This document shows positions 50,095-60,472 of a stretch of 64,000 nt of DNA, one piece after another. The DNA comes from Terriglobia bacterium (GTDB taxonomy: Bacteria; Acidobacteriota; Terriglobia; Bryobacterales; UBA6623). The notes beneath the pieces were generated by a model. It did not search any database. It worked only from the letters and a program-made list of their open reading frames with translations, and was not told where the DNA came from. The DNA is taken from contig VXRL01000094.1 in assembly GCA_009838515.1 (NCBI GenBank), positions 1-64,000 of the forward strand, given 5' to 3'. The translations under genes and the position numbers were made by a program. The number at the start of each line of letters is the position of its first letter. The first letter of the stretch is position 1.

Positions 50095-52674
50095 CTATTC
50101 GCTCCGTAGTGCAGCGACTGGATCGATCCGGGCAGCTCGTCGCCCAGAGACAAACCCAGCTGCGACGCAGGCTCCGAGGAGGGTCGCGAAGGCCGCGGCC
50201 CACGTCGCGATGTCGAATGCGCTCACCTCGAAGAGTACCGAGGCCAGAACGCGAGTCGTCCCAATCGCCGCCAACCCGCCGAGCAACATCCCGGCAATCG
50301 CGGGCTGCAACGCCGTCTGCATTGCTGCGGCGACGACTCTAGATGGTCTAGCGCCGAGGGCCGAGCGGATAGCGAGATCGCGCCGGCGCTCCACAACTGC
50401 CTGCGCAATGACGCTGTATACACCTGCCACGACTAATACCAGGGCCACAATTCCGAAGACTGACACGAAGACAGTGCCGGCATGGCGCCGGGCTTGCGAA
50501 TCGGCGACCAGTTGATCCATGGACTGTATGTCTGTCACGAAGGCATGCTGGTCCACGCCGCGTATGCGTTCCCGGACTGACGGCACCACGTTGAGCGGAT
50601 CCGTTCTTGTTCGCGCGATCAGGGTGACTGCCGTTTGCGGGAATAGGCCCAGAGGAATATAGATGTCGACGGTTGGACCCGTCTCCAGTCCCGAATATCG
50701 TACGTCTCCTGCGACGCCGACCACGGTCATCTTCCAGTCCGAATAATCCCCGCCAAAGCTGATGTTCCTGCCTAGAGGATCGAGGCCTCTCCAGTAGCGC
50801 TTCGCGAAGGAGTCACTGACCAAAACGGTGCGACCGCCTCCGATCTGTCCTTCCTCGTCGCGCGCCTCGAAGGGCCGGCCGGCCACTATGGGGATCTGCA
50901 TGGTGGCGAAATAGCCCGGGCTCACAATGCGAATTCCATAGCTCGGTTTCTCGGACTCGTTCGCGGGCACGTACCCTTCGACGATCCCTTCCCCGCTCGA
51001 GAAATAGCTCCCGGATCCCATTGGTATGCCGTGCACCACTGCCGCTTCGCTGACTGACGGAAGCGACCGAACCTCTTCCAGGACGTCGCGCGCGAAGGCC
51101 GCGTTGTGAGCCCATTCGAACTTGTTGGGCGGCAGCGAGATGGTCATCGTCAGCAGGTCGTCTTGGTTGAACCCGGTCTCGACCTTGCCTGCCTGAAGGG
51201 AACTCCGCACCAGCAATCCTGCCCCAACGAGAAGGATGATCGCGAGCGCGACTTCGACCGAGACAAGAACACCGACCAAGCGGGATTGCAATCTCCCCAA
51301 CGTCACACTGCGCCCGTCCAGGCCAGTCGCCAATGTTCCTGCTGCCCGGATGGATCGAAGGGCCGGTGCGAGGCCGGCGATACAAGCAGTGGCGATTACG
51401 GCGGCGAGCGCGAACGCTAGGACAGTCAGGTTGATTTCCATCCCTTGGAGCAGCGGAAGGCTCGGCGGCATCCACGGCTTCGCGAACTCGATGACCCACG
51501 CCGCGAGCACGACGCCCAGCGCTCCGGCGCATGTGGCAAGGACCAAAGCCTCTGTGAGCAACCGTCGCACCAAGACCCATGAGGGAGCACCCAGCGCCAT
51601 GTGAGTCGCGATCTCGCTTCGCCGTGCGACACCGCGAGCGAGAAGCAGCGCCGCCACATTCGAACAGGCGATGACCAGGAGGATGGCTGTGCCAAGCAGC
51701 AGGAGCAAAATCGCGTTGCGAGAACCTCCTGCCATGTGCTCCTGCAACGGCACGACCCGGACGATTCGGTTGCGGTACGACTCCGGGAATCGCTCGGCAT
51801 GGAGGCGGGCGATGACATCCATTTCGGCTTGCGCTTGCGCGAGAGTTACACCCGGTCGCAATCTTGCAACCACGTCGAGCCAATAGTCTTCCGGACCGGG
51901 ATCGGCCAGCTGGGTTGCCGAGACGAATTGCGGCATCCAGAAGTCAATCGTCTCGGCTACCGTGGAACCTCCGAGCTGGAAATCAGCCTCGAGCGGAGGA
52001 AACCGAACCGGTGCCGTTGCGATACCGACAACCGTGTACTTGGTGGGACCGGGGCGAGAGGTGTTGAGGATGTAGAGATCGATAGCGTTGCCTACGAGCG
52101 AACTATCCGAGTCGAATTGTCGACGCCAGACCCTGTTGCCGACCACCAACGCCTGCCCGGTAGCGGTCGATTCGTGCGGGCGCTGCGCTCCTCGGTCCCC
52201 GTCTTGGAAGGACCTTCCAAGAAGCGGAGCGCGGAAGACGTCGAAGAATTCCGGTGTTGTGAGAAGTCCGCCCAGCCGGTCGCTTTGTGCCCCGTCGATC
52301 AGATCGAGGGTTTCCCACCGGTACCCTGCAACCGCCTCGAACGACTTCGCCCTATCCTGCCAGTCGGCGAGGAGTCCAGGAGCGACGCGTGTGACCGGAT
52401 GGTCGCTCACGGTCTCGACGCTTCGCAGTGTGACCAGCCGATCGCTGTCGGGATACGGGGGCGGGCGCAGCAGCAATGCCTCGGCCACGCTGAACACAGC
52501 CGTGGTTGCTCCGATCCCGAGCGCTAGGTTGACGAGGCAGACGGCGAAGAACCCGAGATTGCGGCGGAAGTATCGAAGAGCCGCGCTGATGTCCCGGACA
52601 GTCGCCTGAAACTCAGTCACGGTGCCGAACTCGGGTCGGCCACGCAAACGCCTTCGCGTGATGCCACCTTCCAT
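50095..52674 (-). CDS. ABC transporter permease, FtsX/MacB-like (ADOP type)
   Basis: FRRNLGFFAVCLVNLALGIGATTAVFSVAEALLLRPPPYPDSDRLV; duplicated FtsX TM blocks; C-terminal ARIDPVAALRSE. Confidence 0.93.
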   Translation of the reverse strand: MEGGITRRRLRGRPEFGTVTEFQATVRDISAALRYFRRNLGFFAVCLVNLALGIGATTAVFSVAEALLLRPPPYPDSDRLVTLRSVETVSDHPVTRVAPGLLADWQDRAKSFEAVAGYRWETLDLIDGAQSDRLGGLLTTPEFFDVFRAPLLGRSFQDGDRGAQRPHESTATGQALVVGNRVWRRQFDSDSSLVGNAIDLYILNTSRPGPTKYTVVGIATAPVRFPPLEADFQLGGSTVAETIDFWMPQFVSATQLADPGPEDYWLDVVARLRPGVTLAQAQAEMDVIARLHAERFPESYRNRIVRVVPLQEHMAGGSRNAILLLLLGTAILLVIACSNVAALLLARGVARRSEIATHMALGAPSWVLVRRLLTEALVLATCAGALGVVLAAWVIEFAKPWMPPSLPLLQGMEINLTVLAFALAAVIATACIAGLAPALRSIRAAGTLATGLDGRSVTLGRLQSRLVGVLVSVEVALAIILLVGAGLLVRSSLQAGKVETGFNQDDLLTMTISLPPNKFEWAHNAAFARDVLEEVRSLPSVSEAAVVHGIPMGSGSYFSSGEGIVEGYVPANESEKPSYGIRIVSPGYFATMQIPIVAGRPFEARDEEGQIGGGRTVLVSDSFAKRYWRGLDPLGRNISFGGDYSDWKMTVVGVAGDVRYSGLETGPTVDIYIPLGLFPQTAVTLIARTRTDPLNVVPSVRERIRGVDQHAFVTDIQSMDQLVADSQARRHAGTVFVSVFGIVALVLVVAGVYSVIAQAVVERRRDLAIRSALGARPSRVVAAAMQTALQPAIAGMLLGGLAAIGTTRVLASVLFEVSAFDIATWAAAFATLLGACVAAGFVSGRRAARIDPVAALRSE

Positions 52675-52724
52675 TGTAGGTTTCGGCTGGAGATGGGATC
52701 GACGGTTGATCGGGAGATGTCCGG

Positions 52725-53486
52725 GTGGCCCGGCTCACGATATCCTGCCCGATACGGGGAGGCAGTTTGAGAACCGCTAGGTCGAATACGGACACGCTTC
52801 TGCTTGATTTCGATGGGACGATTTGTGCGACAGCACCCGCTATTCGATTCAGTTTGGAGACAGCGTTTTCCGAACTCGGCGTCGAAGTTCCGAATCCCCG
52901 TCGCATCGAGATCGCGATTGGATCCGGTCTGACTCTGCGAGAGACCATCCAATCCCTTCACCCAGACTCAAATCTCTCCCGCGAGGAGATTCTCCGCTTG
53001 GACCGTCGATATCGGGAGGTGTATTCCGGCGAAGGCTATCAATACGAAGTCCTATTCCCCGGGGCGGAGGCAGCATTGGAAGAATGTGCGAGACACGCAC
53101 GGATCGTAATCCTAAGCAACAAGGGCCTGAAGGCCATCGGAGCGGCTCTAGATCGGTTCGCTTTGGGACAGTACGTGAGTGCGGTGTTGGCCGAAGGCCC
53201 GCCCAAGCCACGGAAGCCAGACGCAAGGCTCTTCGATGAAGTCCAACAGAGGGTTCCCGGTGTTCGGCGCGACCGGTCTCTTGTGGTGGGGGACACGGAA
53301 GCCGATCTTCGGTTCGCACGCAATGCCGGCTTGAGTTCTTGCTGGGCGGTCTACGGGTACGGGCACAACGCCCGGTGCAGGGCGGTCGGCTTCGACTACT
53401 TGCTCGATCAACTGGACAACCTGCCGAGGATCCTACAGGACTGGTCAGGGCAGCGGGGCTCCGAAGCTGCGTATCCGGAAACCTAG
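52725..53486 (+). CDS. HAD family hydrolase (phosphoglycolate phosphatase-like)
   Basis: DTLLLDFDGTICATAPAI, ILSNKGLKAIGAALDRF, KPRKPDARLF, LVVGDTEADLRFARNAGL. Confidence 0.88.
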   Translation: MARLTISCPIRGGSLRTARSNTDTLLLDFDGTICATAPAIRFSLETAFSELGVEVPNPRRIEIAIGSGLTLRETIQSLHPDSNLSREEILRLDRRYREVYSGEGYQYEVLFPGAEAALEECARHARIVILSNKGLKAIGAALDRFALGQYVSAVLAEGPPKPRKPDARLFDEVQQRVPGVRRDRSLVVGDTEADLRFARNAGLSSCWAVYGYGHNARCRAVGFDYLLDQLDNLPRILQDWSGQRGSEAAYPET

Positions 53487-53640
53487 TACAGTGCACAGGG
53501 CGTATATAGGTTCTTCAGCTTGATCCGAGCATCGCGAGCGGGGAACTGCCAATCGATCGTCGCGTCCCGATTGTTCCGACCCTCTTCCCACGCCCGCATC
53601 TGCTCGCTCATGGTGGCCAGACGGGCATCCGAGCAGGCCA
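53483..53640 (-). mobile_element. C-terminal remnant of an IS630-family transposase
   Basis: Minus-strand reading DARLATMSEQMRAWEEGRNNRDATIDWQFPARDARIKLKNLYTPCALY*, resembling the IS630 C-terminus xxAWExxRN...WxFTTxDARxKLxxLYP. Confidence 0.7.
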
Positions 53641-53968
53641 GTGCTACCTGCGGTTGGTCTTGCTGTCGCGAGTGAGGGCGAGCAGTGCCTCCCGCTCGGC
53701 GCCCTACAACGTGACCCGATATCCCAGTGCTATGGGAACCCCCTCCTGCCTGCAGAATGGCTGTACGGCCAGATACGGCGCACCAGCGGCGCTCCTAGCC
53801 CGTCGCCCGAAAATCTTAAGTGCGGTCTCGAGATCCTGCGACAAGACACCGAGCAACTCGAACGATTCCTCCGAGCAGACCTGGATCGCGTTCCGGCCGC
53901 GCTCCAATACCGTTTTGTTCCAGATGAGAAGATCAGAGCATGGTGGATCCTTGAGGGAGTCCACGACC

Positions 53969-54985
53969 ATGAGTACCTTTGTTTCACGATTGGTGGCATC
54001 ACTTCTGTCGGTAGCTGCGTGTGCGGCCCAACCGACGATACGCGCCATCGATTTCTTCGCGTATGCGGACGTGGACATCGATGGGCTACGTAACAATCTC
54101 ACTATTCGCCCTGGTGACCCGTGGACGAGCGAAACCGATCAACTCCTGAGGTCGGAATTGGAGGAGTTGCTCGGTAGAAGTCCTTCCGAAGTTACCGCTG
54201 TCTGCTGCGACGAAGACGGCAACCGGATTGTCTACATCGGCCTAGCAGGCAGCTCTGGATCGCGCATCCGACTGAATCCGCAGCCGACCGGGTTCCTCGA
54301 ACTGGACGCCGATCTCGTGATCCTCTACGACCGATTCGACGAAGCGGTTCGGCAAGCAGTCTCACGCGGAGACGGGTTGGTCTCGGAAGACCGCTCTCTT
54401 GGCTATCCTCTCTCGCACGACGCGGAAGTCCGGGGCTTGCAGCAGCGCATCAGGGAGTACGCCTTGAGCAACTCGTCGCTACTGTTCGCAGTGTCTCGAA
54501 AATCCTCCAATGCTCTCCATCGAGGGATCGCGATTGATGCGATCGGATACGGCCTCCATTCAGCCGATCAGATCGCAGCCCTGACCCACAGCGCCCTCGA
54601 TCCAGACCCAACGGTCCGCAACAATGCCATCAGGGCGCTGTCGGTGCTGGCGTCCTCTCAAGTCGAGTTGCAAGCCCCGATTCCGTATGCAGTGTTCGTG
54701 GACTTGCTGGCCTATGGCCTGAGGCAGGACCGATCCAAGTCGGTCGCACTCTTGTCGGATCTTACAGAGGGTCGCGATCCCAGTCTTTTGGAGGCGATCT
54801 TCCAGAGAGCGCTAGCGCCCCTAGTCGAATGCGCACGCTGGTCTTGGAGCGGCCACGCATACGACGCTCGAATCATACTTGGCAGGATCGGCGGTCTCGA
54901 CGAGGGGATCGTCTTGGCGGAAGCATGGAACTCGGCGTTTGTGGATGTTGCGCTGGATTCGATCCAGCGTTCGAGGGCTCAGTAA
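53969..54985 (+). CDS. Secreted protein with POTRA-like N-terminus and HEAT-like repeats, function unknown
   Basis: MSTFVSRLVASLLSVAACAA signal; TIRAIDFFAYADVDIDGLRNNLTIRPGDPWTSETDQLLRSELEELL; helical repeats with NNAIRALSVLASS. Confidence 0.6.
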   Translation: MSTFVSRLVASLLSVAACAAQPTIRAIDFFAYADVDIDGLRNNLTIRPGDPWTSETDQLLRSELEELLGRSPSEVTAVCCDEDGNRIVYIGLAGSSGSRIRLNPQPTGFLELDADLVILYDRFDEAVRQAVSRGDGLVSEDRSLGYPLSHDAEVRGLQQRIREYALSNSSLLFAVSRKSSNALHRGIAIDAIGYGLHSADQIAALTHSALDPDPTVRNNAIRALSVLASSQVELQAPIPYAVFVDLLAYGLRQDRSKSVALLSDLTEGRDPSLLEAIFQRALAPLVECARWSWSGHAYDARIILGRIGGLDEGIVLAEAWNSAFVDVALDSIQRSRAQ

Positions 54986-55298
54986 CCGAAAATTGATCTG
55001 GGTTCCGGTAGTTCTGGCGGGTGTTTTCCGGGAGTTCAGATGGGTCGGAAATCGGACTATTGGGGTAGGGTTCCGGTTACCACTTAGGCCTCGTTTGTCT
55101 CCAAGGCAGGCGGCCATACTAGCAGCCGCCAGACGAGCGGTGGGGCCGGCCGTCGCTCAGCTTGTGCGCTCGAGACCATGTCGATGAACCGACCGTCCAA
55201 TCCTGAGGCTGAGCGAGTATCTGACGATTGGGCTAGGTCAGATCCCTCCAATAGCCGTCCTGTTGAGTCTGCCGTGTCGCTGGCTTGAGGGAAGCGAG

Positions 55299-56666
55299 CT
55301 AGTTGCTGTCTTCGCCAAGCAGAGTGATAAGCCCGTCAAAGAGGGCTCTGCGCCAGCTGATGTAGCCATGGCCACCGTTAAACTCTTGGTATTCAATCGA
55401 ATAGCCCTTTTCCGCCAGAACGTTGGCAAAGCGGCGATTCGTGGCGAGCTGGGAGTCAGCCTTCTCCATCGCACCGACTGCAACAATGAACCGCACTGGC
55501 TTTCTAGGAGTCGCCTCAAACCGTCGGGTCAACCATTACCGCTCCTCCTCGTGGCCCCACTCCCACCAGTAAGATCCTGACATCGACAATACGTTTCCGA
55601 AGACATCCGGATGCTGGAAACCAGTGAAACTCGCCGCCAGCCCGCCTAGGCTTGATCCCGCGATGACGATGTCGGCCGGATCCTGACTGGCGCCATATTT
55701 CTCCCGTGCCCACGGCACGAGTTCGGTTGCAAGGAAAGCCGCGAACGTTGACGAGGGGAGCTCCCTCGCGCGCTGTGTGTTGCCGACTAGAATCGCAAGC
55801 GTCGGAGGAACCTGATTCGTTGCGATTAGGTGGTCCAGGATTGCAGCCGCAGGAGTACTCGAATGCGTGTACGCCCCGCCATCAAGGAGCACCAGTAGTG
55901 GGTAGCTTCGACGTTTCGGGTCGAACGCAACAGGGGTATATTTCCACAAGGCACGCTCGTTCCCGAGCAGGGCGCTCTGAAAGCTCGTTCGGGCCAACCT
56001 ACCCCGCGCTGTGTCGGGCGCCGGCGCCTGCCATGGCTGGGACGGAGCGTCAGGCAGTTCGACGTACGAGGAGTACTTGCCTGATAGGCCCAAGAACCGG
56101 CGTGTGTTGAGCGGGTCCTCTCGAAAGTCCATCGAAACGCGTGCCGGGTCCAGAAGAGGCAGCATGCTGTCGTTGGGCGAGAAGGCGTAGGTGAACCGAG
56201 CGTCGTCCCGGATCGCGAAACTGAGGTGCCACACGTCGGAGCCTTCGACTCGGAACATTCGATTCTTGGCGGGTTCCGCTCCATTAATCACTTCGCCGAC
56301 AACAGCCACGTTGCGAGTGTCGTCTGCCGCCCTCCAAAGGAATGTCACGAGAGAATGCTGCCGATCGTCAGGAATCCGCTCGATCAACGGAGTGCCCTGT
56401 TGTTCTATCTCCTTCCAAAACCGGGTAGCCGCTGCAGGCTCGCCGGCTTCAATGGATCGTTGAAGCAGCCGGATTCGTGGACTAGCCCGAGGGCTGGCCG
56501 GACGAATAGCAAATGGAGCCTGAAGCGAAGAGGGATTTAGCTCTTGGGTAGGAATCGTCGTGCCAAGCTCGCAGCTTGCAAGCAACATACACATGAGGCT
56601 TGCAGTGACGGTGGGTGCTAGGTCTTCGAATCTAAGCATTGACCTCGGACCGCCAGAGCCGTTCAT
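55299..56666 (-). pseudogene. Putative alpha/beta-hydrolase esterase (enterochelin-esterase-like) split by an in-frame TAA
   Basis: Upstream ORF contains VIAGSSLGGLAASFTGFQHPDVFGNVLSMSGSYWWEWGHEEER*; TAA at 55536-55538 is followed in frame by WLTRRFEATPRKPVRFIVAVGAMEKADSQLATNRRFANVLAEKGYSIEYQEFNGGHGYISWRRAL. Confidence 0.85.
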
Positions 56667-56729
56667 ACGTACGCGCTCCGCGGTGGCGCCGTTTCTTGAT
56701 GCTAGGTGGCTGCAGAACGCCGGCTGCGC

Positions 56730-57287
56730 TTAGCCCTGAGCCGAGAAGCGCCATCGAGGTGGTTCTATACCGGCAAGTCTGAGATACACAACCACCGAGC
56801 CCCGATGATGCGCGGAGTGCATGTAGGCCCTCATGAAGATGTCCTGTGCGGTGTGAGGCGTGTCGGGTCCGACAGGTCGGAAATTGATGTCTCGTCGGGT
56901 AAAGTCCTCCTCGGTCATAGTCGCAAGCACTTCGGCCACATAGTCGTATGACGCGATGAGGTAGCTGCGCAGGGTCTTAGGGGTTGCCTCGCTCGGTACA
57001 GGCGGTGGCTCGACCAGAAGTTCAAACCTCTTGAAGTAGTTCGTGTTCGCCTGAACATAGTGTCCGATCTGATCCATAAAGCTTCGCTGTTCTGGGGTCG
57101 GCTTAAGATCGAAATGCTCCGATGGCATGGCGTCCAGTACATCGAGCGAGTATTGCTTCTCAACCTTCCAGTGGGCTAGGAAGTCGTCGCGGAGCTGTTC
57201 GGCAAAGCGGTTGTTCCACCCTTTGCTCGGGGCCGCTACTGCCGCAGCCGCGCCGGCCGCCCCGAAGAGCATTGTTCGTCGTTGCAT
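56730..57287 (-). CDS. DinB-like family protein
   Basis: Start placed at MQRRTMLFGAAGAAAA; YSLDVLDAMPSEHFDLKPTPEQRSFMDQIGHYVQANTNYF and DIFMRAYMHSAHHRGSVVVYLRLAGIEPP with DinB His motifs. Confidence 0.87.
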   Translation of the reverse strand: MQRRTMLFGAAGAAAAVAAPSKGWNNRFAEQLRDDFLAHWKVEKQYSLDVLDAMPSEHFDLKPTPEQRSFMDQIGHYVQANTNYFKRFELLVEPPPVPSEATPKTLRSYLIASYDYVAEVLATMTEEDFTRRDINFRPVGPDTPHTAQDIFMRAYMHSAHHRGSVVVYLRLAGIEPPRWRFSAQG

Positions 57288-57612
57288 TTGGTCTTGGACA
57301 ATAGCATGCCTCTTCAGGTTGCGTTGGCAAGGCTTGGACGCTCGCTGCTGGGGATCCAATGTGGAGCGGTCCATGTTGGAGCCATCGATGAGGAGGAGCT
57401 CGTCGGCAGACTGTCGAAGACAGAGGTTCTGGACGGTCAAGGCATATGGATTGCGGAGGCAATCGGGCGGCTGGAGACTGGCGAAATCACGTTTTGTGAG
57501 GGAGATCAGCGACAAGCGGATCACGCGTCGTTGGCGCAGTCGCTAGGCTCGAGACAACTGCTATGATTCGCACGGATCCGTAACGAACGGAACTGCCAGC
57601 CGTCCCCAAAAC

Positions 57613-60105
57613 ATGAGTGTTCTGCAAGACCTTCGGTACGCGCTTCGAATGCTAGCGCGGGCTCCGGTCTACACCGCGGTTGTGGTGGCTACGCTCGCTC
57701 TCGGTATTGGGGCAAACACAGCCATCTATTCGCTTGTCGTCGCCACGGTGCTTCGTTCCGCGCCGTACGGCGAATCCGAACGGCTGGTAGCGGTGTGGAC
57801 CCACTGGATCGGCTCCTCTGCTCTCCGAACGCCCTCTTCATGCCCGGACCTGCTGGATTGGCGCGATCGCTCCGAGGTCTTTGAGGAGTACGGGTACTTC
57901 TTCCCCCGCCGCACTTACAACATGGGCGGCTCCGATCTGGAGCCTCAGCAAGTCCTTGGCGGCAGGATGTCCGCGTCGCTGCTCCCCATGCTGCGCGTCA
58001 GTCCCGTCCTAGGCCGGAATTTCCTACCCGAAGAGGACGTCGAGGGCGCGCGAACTGTCGCGATGCTCACGTACGGGTTTTGGCGCCAGCAATTCGGAGG
58101 CGACCCAGACATCATCGGCAAGAGTGTCCGCCTGGATCAGGTTCCGTTCGAAATCGTCGGCGTGCTGCCGGAAGAATTCCACATCGAAAGTCCGGCACCC
58201 AAGTTGTGGGTGCCGTTCTCGCAAGAGGGTGCTGTCGAGTCATTCGGTAGGCAGGTGTCCTGGCTGAACGTTATCGGCCGCTTGAATCCGGGCATCTCTG
58301 TCGGACAGGCATCGGCGGCTCTCGAAATCATCTCCGCTTCGAATCGAGAGCAGTTCCCCGAGACGAACGAACGCAGAGGCGTCTTCGTCGAGCCGTTGAG
58401 CGACGCGCTCGCGGCAGAAAGCAAGGAGAGCCTGTACCTGATCTGGGTCGCAGCCGGACTCGTCCTCTTAATTGCCTGTGTCAATGTCGCCAACCTGATG
58501 CTGGGTCGGCTGGCGGCCCGCGGCCAAGAGGTTGCTGTGCGTGCCGCAATCGGCGCTGGACGCGGCCGCCTTGCCCGCCAGTTTCTTACGGAATCGCTCG
58601 TGCTCGCCGCCTTGGGCGGCGTGGCCGGGTTCTGCCTCGCGGTGCTTCAACTCGGACCGCTCGTGGCCGTCATTTCGCGCACCCTATGGGACGGGCTCCC
58701 GCCTTACTTACAAGACGTTTCCGTTGATGTATCCGCCTTGGTGTTTGCCTTAGTGATCACTTGCGTCACTGGACTGCTATTTGGCAGCCTGCCTGCGCTT
58801 ATGCAGTCGCAATCCAGAGTCACCGCGCGCATGTCTGCCGGAGATCGCGCCAAGGGCAGCCGATCACTCGTCCGAAACGTGCTTGTAGTGGCGCAAACTG
58901 CGCTCTCGATAACCCTGCTCGTCGGCGTGGGCGTAAGCCTCAGCGCATACCTGCGAGCGGAAGGCAGTGAACTGGGCTTCCCTGCCGATGAGGTTGCGGT
59001 CTTGCAGGTCGAATTGCCCCGCACTCAGTACGCCGTTAGTGGACGAATGGAAGCAGGACGGCGGATCTGGGCGATCCTACCTTCGGTTGAGACCGTCGGC
59101 CTCCGTCTTCGCGAGAGATTGGCGGCAATCCCTGGCGTAAGGGAAGTCGGACTCTCGTCGCAAGCACCACCGTACTGTTGTCGAGGTGCCGAGGTCGAGG
59201 TCTTGGGTGGAGACCAAGACCCTAGAGCTTACCGATACCCGAGATATCAGACCATCTCTCCGACCTACTTCGATGCGCTCGGAATCCCGATCATCCAAGG
59301 AAGGGCCTTTCAGCCGGCGGACGGCCAGAACGTGGCTATCGTCAACCGCTCGTACGCCCTGAGACGGTTCGGGCAGGTGAACCCGGTTGGACAGACCCTG
59401 CTTATCCATGGATGGAATCCCCACTTGAAGAACGCAGCGGTCATCGTGGGCGTTGTTGCGGATTCCCTGATTTCGCCTTGGCAGATCGAAGGTGCGTTGC
59501 CGCAGTTCTACCTGCCGTACGCCGGGCAGGCGGAAGAATCGCCGGGAAATATGCGCACCCAGCGATTGACTCTGTCTTACCTGATACGCACCGCCGGGGA
59601 CCCGGCATCGATCTTCGGGGAGGCAAAGCTGGTGGTTGCTGAGGAGTTGGGGGATTTGCCCGTTGCCAAACTGGCCACTTTGGAGAGCGAGTTCGCCGGC
59701 TTGCTGCGCCCGGCCCAGATGATGGCGAGCCTGCTGGGAGGGCTATCGCTGCTTGCAGTCCTGCTAACTGCCATCGGCCTATACGGCGTAGTCGCCTATT
59801 CGGTCGGCCAGCGGAAGCGAGAGTTCGGCGTAAGGCTTGCCTTGGGCGAGGTGCCGCGGCGCTTAATGCTGTCCGTGCTGCAGTCGAGCTGGCGCCTGAC
59901 AGGGTACGGGATCCTCTGCGGAGGCGTGGCTGTGTTCGCCTTGGTCCCCGTGATGGAAGCGCAGATCTATCTCGTCGATGGAGATCAATTCGGTGCCTTT
60001 CTCGTCATGGCGCTAGTGCTTCTCGGTGTCGCGACGATCGCTGGATTCCTGCCCGCCTGGAGTGCGTCCAATCTCGATCCGATCAACGTACTACGAGACG
60101 AGTAG
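57613..60105 (+). CDS. ABC transporter permease, FtsX/MacB-like (ADOP type)
   Basis: MSVLQDLRYALRMLARAPVYTAVVVATLALGIGANTAIYSLV; two FtsX TM blocks; ends SNLDPINVLRDE. Confidence 0.94.
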   Translation: MSVLQDLRYALRMLARAPVYTAVVVATLALGIGANTAIYSLVVATVLRSAPYGESERLVAVWTHWIGSSALRTPSSCPDLLDWRDRSEVFEEYGYFFPRRTYNMGGSDLEPQQVLGGRMSASLLPMLRVSPVLGRNFLPEEDVEGARTVAMLTYGFWRQQFGGDPDIIGKSVRLDQVPFEIVGVLPEEFHIESPAPKLWVPFSQEGAVESFGRQVSWLNVIGRLNPGISVGQASAALEIISASNREQFPETNERRGVFVEPLSDALAAESKESLYLIWVAAGLVLLIACVNVANLMLGRLAARGQEVAVRAAIGAGRGRLARQFLTESLVLAALGGVAGFCLAVLQLGPLVAVISRTLWDGLPPYLQDVSVDVSALVFALVITCVTGLLFGSLPALMQSQSRVTARMSAGDRAKGSRSLVRNVLVVAQTALSITLLVGVGVSLSAYLRAEGSELGFPADEVAVLQVELPRTQYAVSGRMEAGRRIWAILPSVETVGLRLRERLAAIPGVREVGLSSQAPPYCCRGAEVEVLGGDQDPRAYRYPRYQTISPTYFDALGIPIIQGRAFQPADGQNVAIVNRSYALRRFGQVNPVGQTLLIHGWNPHLKNAAVIVGVVADSLISPWQIEGALPQFYLPYAGQAEESPGNMRTQRLTLSYLIRTAGDPASIFGEAKLVVAEELGDLPVAKLATLESEFAGLLRPAQMMASLLGGLSLLAVLLTAIGLYGVVAYSVGQRKREFGVRLALGEVPRRLMLSVLQSSWRLTGYGILCGGVAVFALVPVMEAQIYLVDGDQFGAFLVMALVLLGVATIAGFLPAWSASNLDPINVLRDE

Positions 60106-60472
60106 CTTCGCTCAGCCGTATTGGTTCCCGGACGAGGAGATCGGGAGGCAACACAAGCGTGGTTGCGTTCCAATGGTTTAGGAATTCGCTCGTCTCTGGA
60201 TTCTTCATCCCGCGATGCTCTTGCAAATTTCCGACCGACGCGTAGGCTCCTACGAGTTCCTAGGAGAGAGCCGAGACCGGTAGATACACAGCAGCAACAT
60301 ACGTCGCGCTAAGGCAGGGGAACTGGTCGCAGAGTAGGTGCGCGCACTGGCACCTTGGCCCTCTCGCTACGATAATCGATTAGCTGGTGGGCTGGAGACC
60401 CGCATCCTGCCGCGTCGCGATTCCGAACCTACGTAAGCGCGGCTACAGATACGCGAGGATTCCAAGTGAAGC

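Noticed and set aside
51601-52527. 308-aa plus-strand ORF opposite the ADOP permease
   Set aside because: Antisense shadow ORF; the permease on the minus strand is well supported
60230-60275. CTCCTA...TAGGAG hairpin downstream of the ADOP permease
   Set aside because: Short stem, no U-tract; too weak to call a terminator from sequence alone
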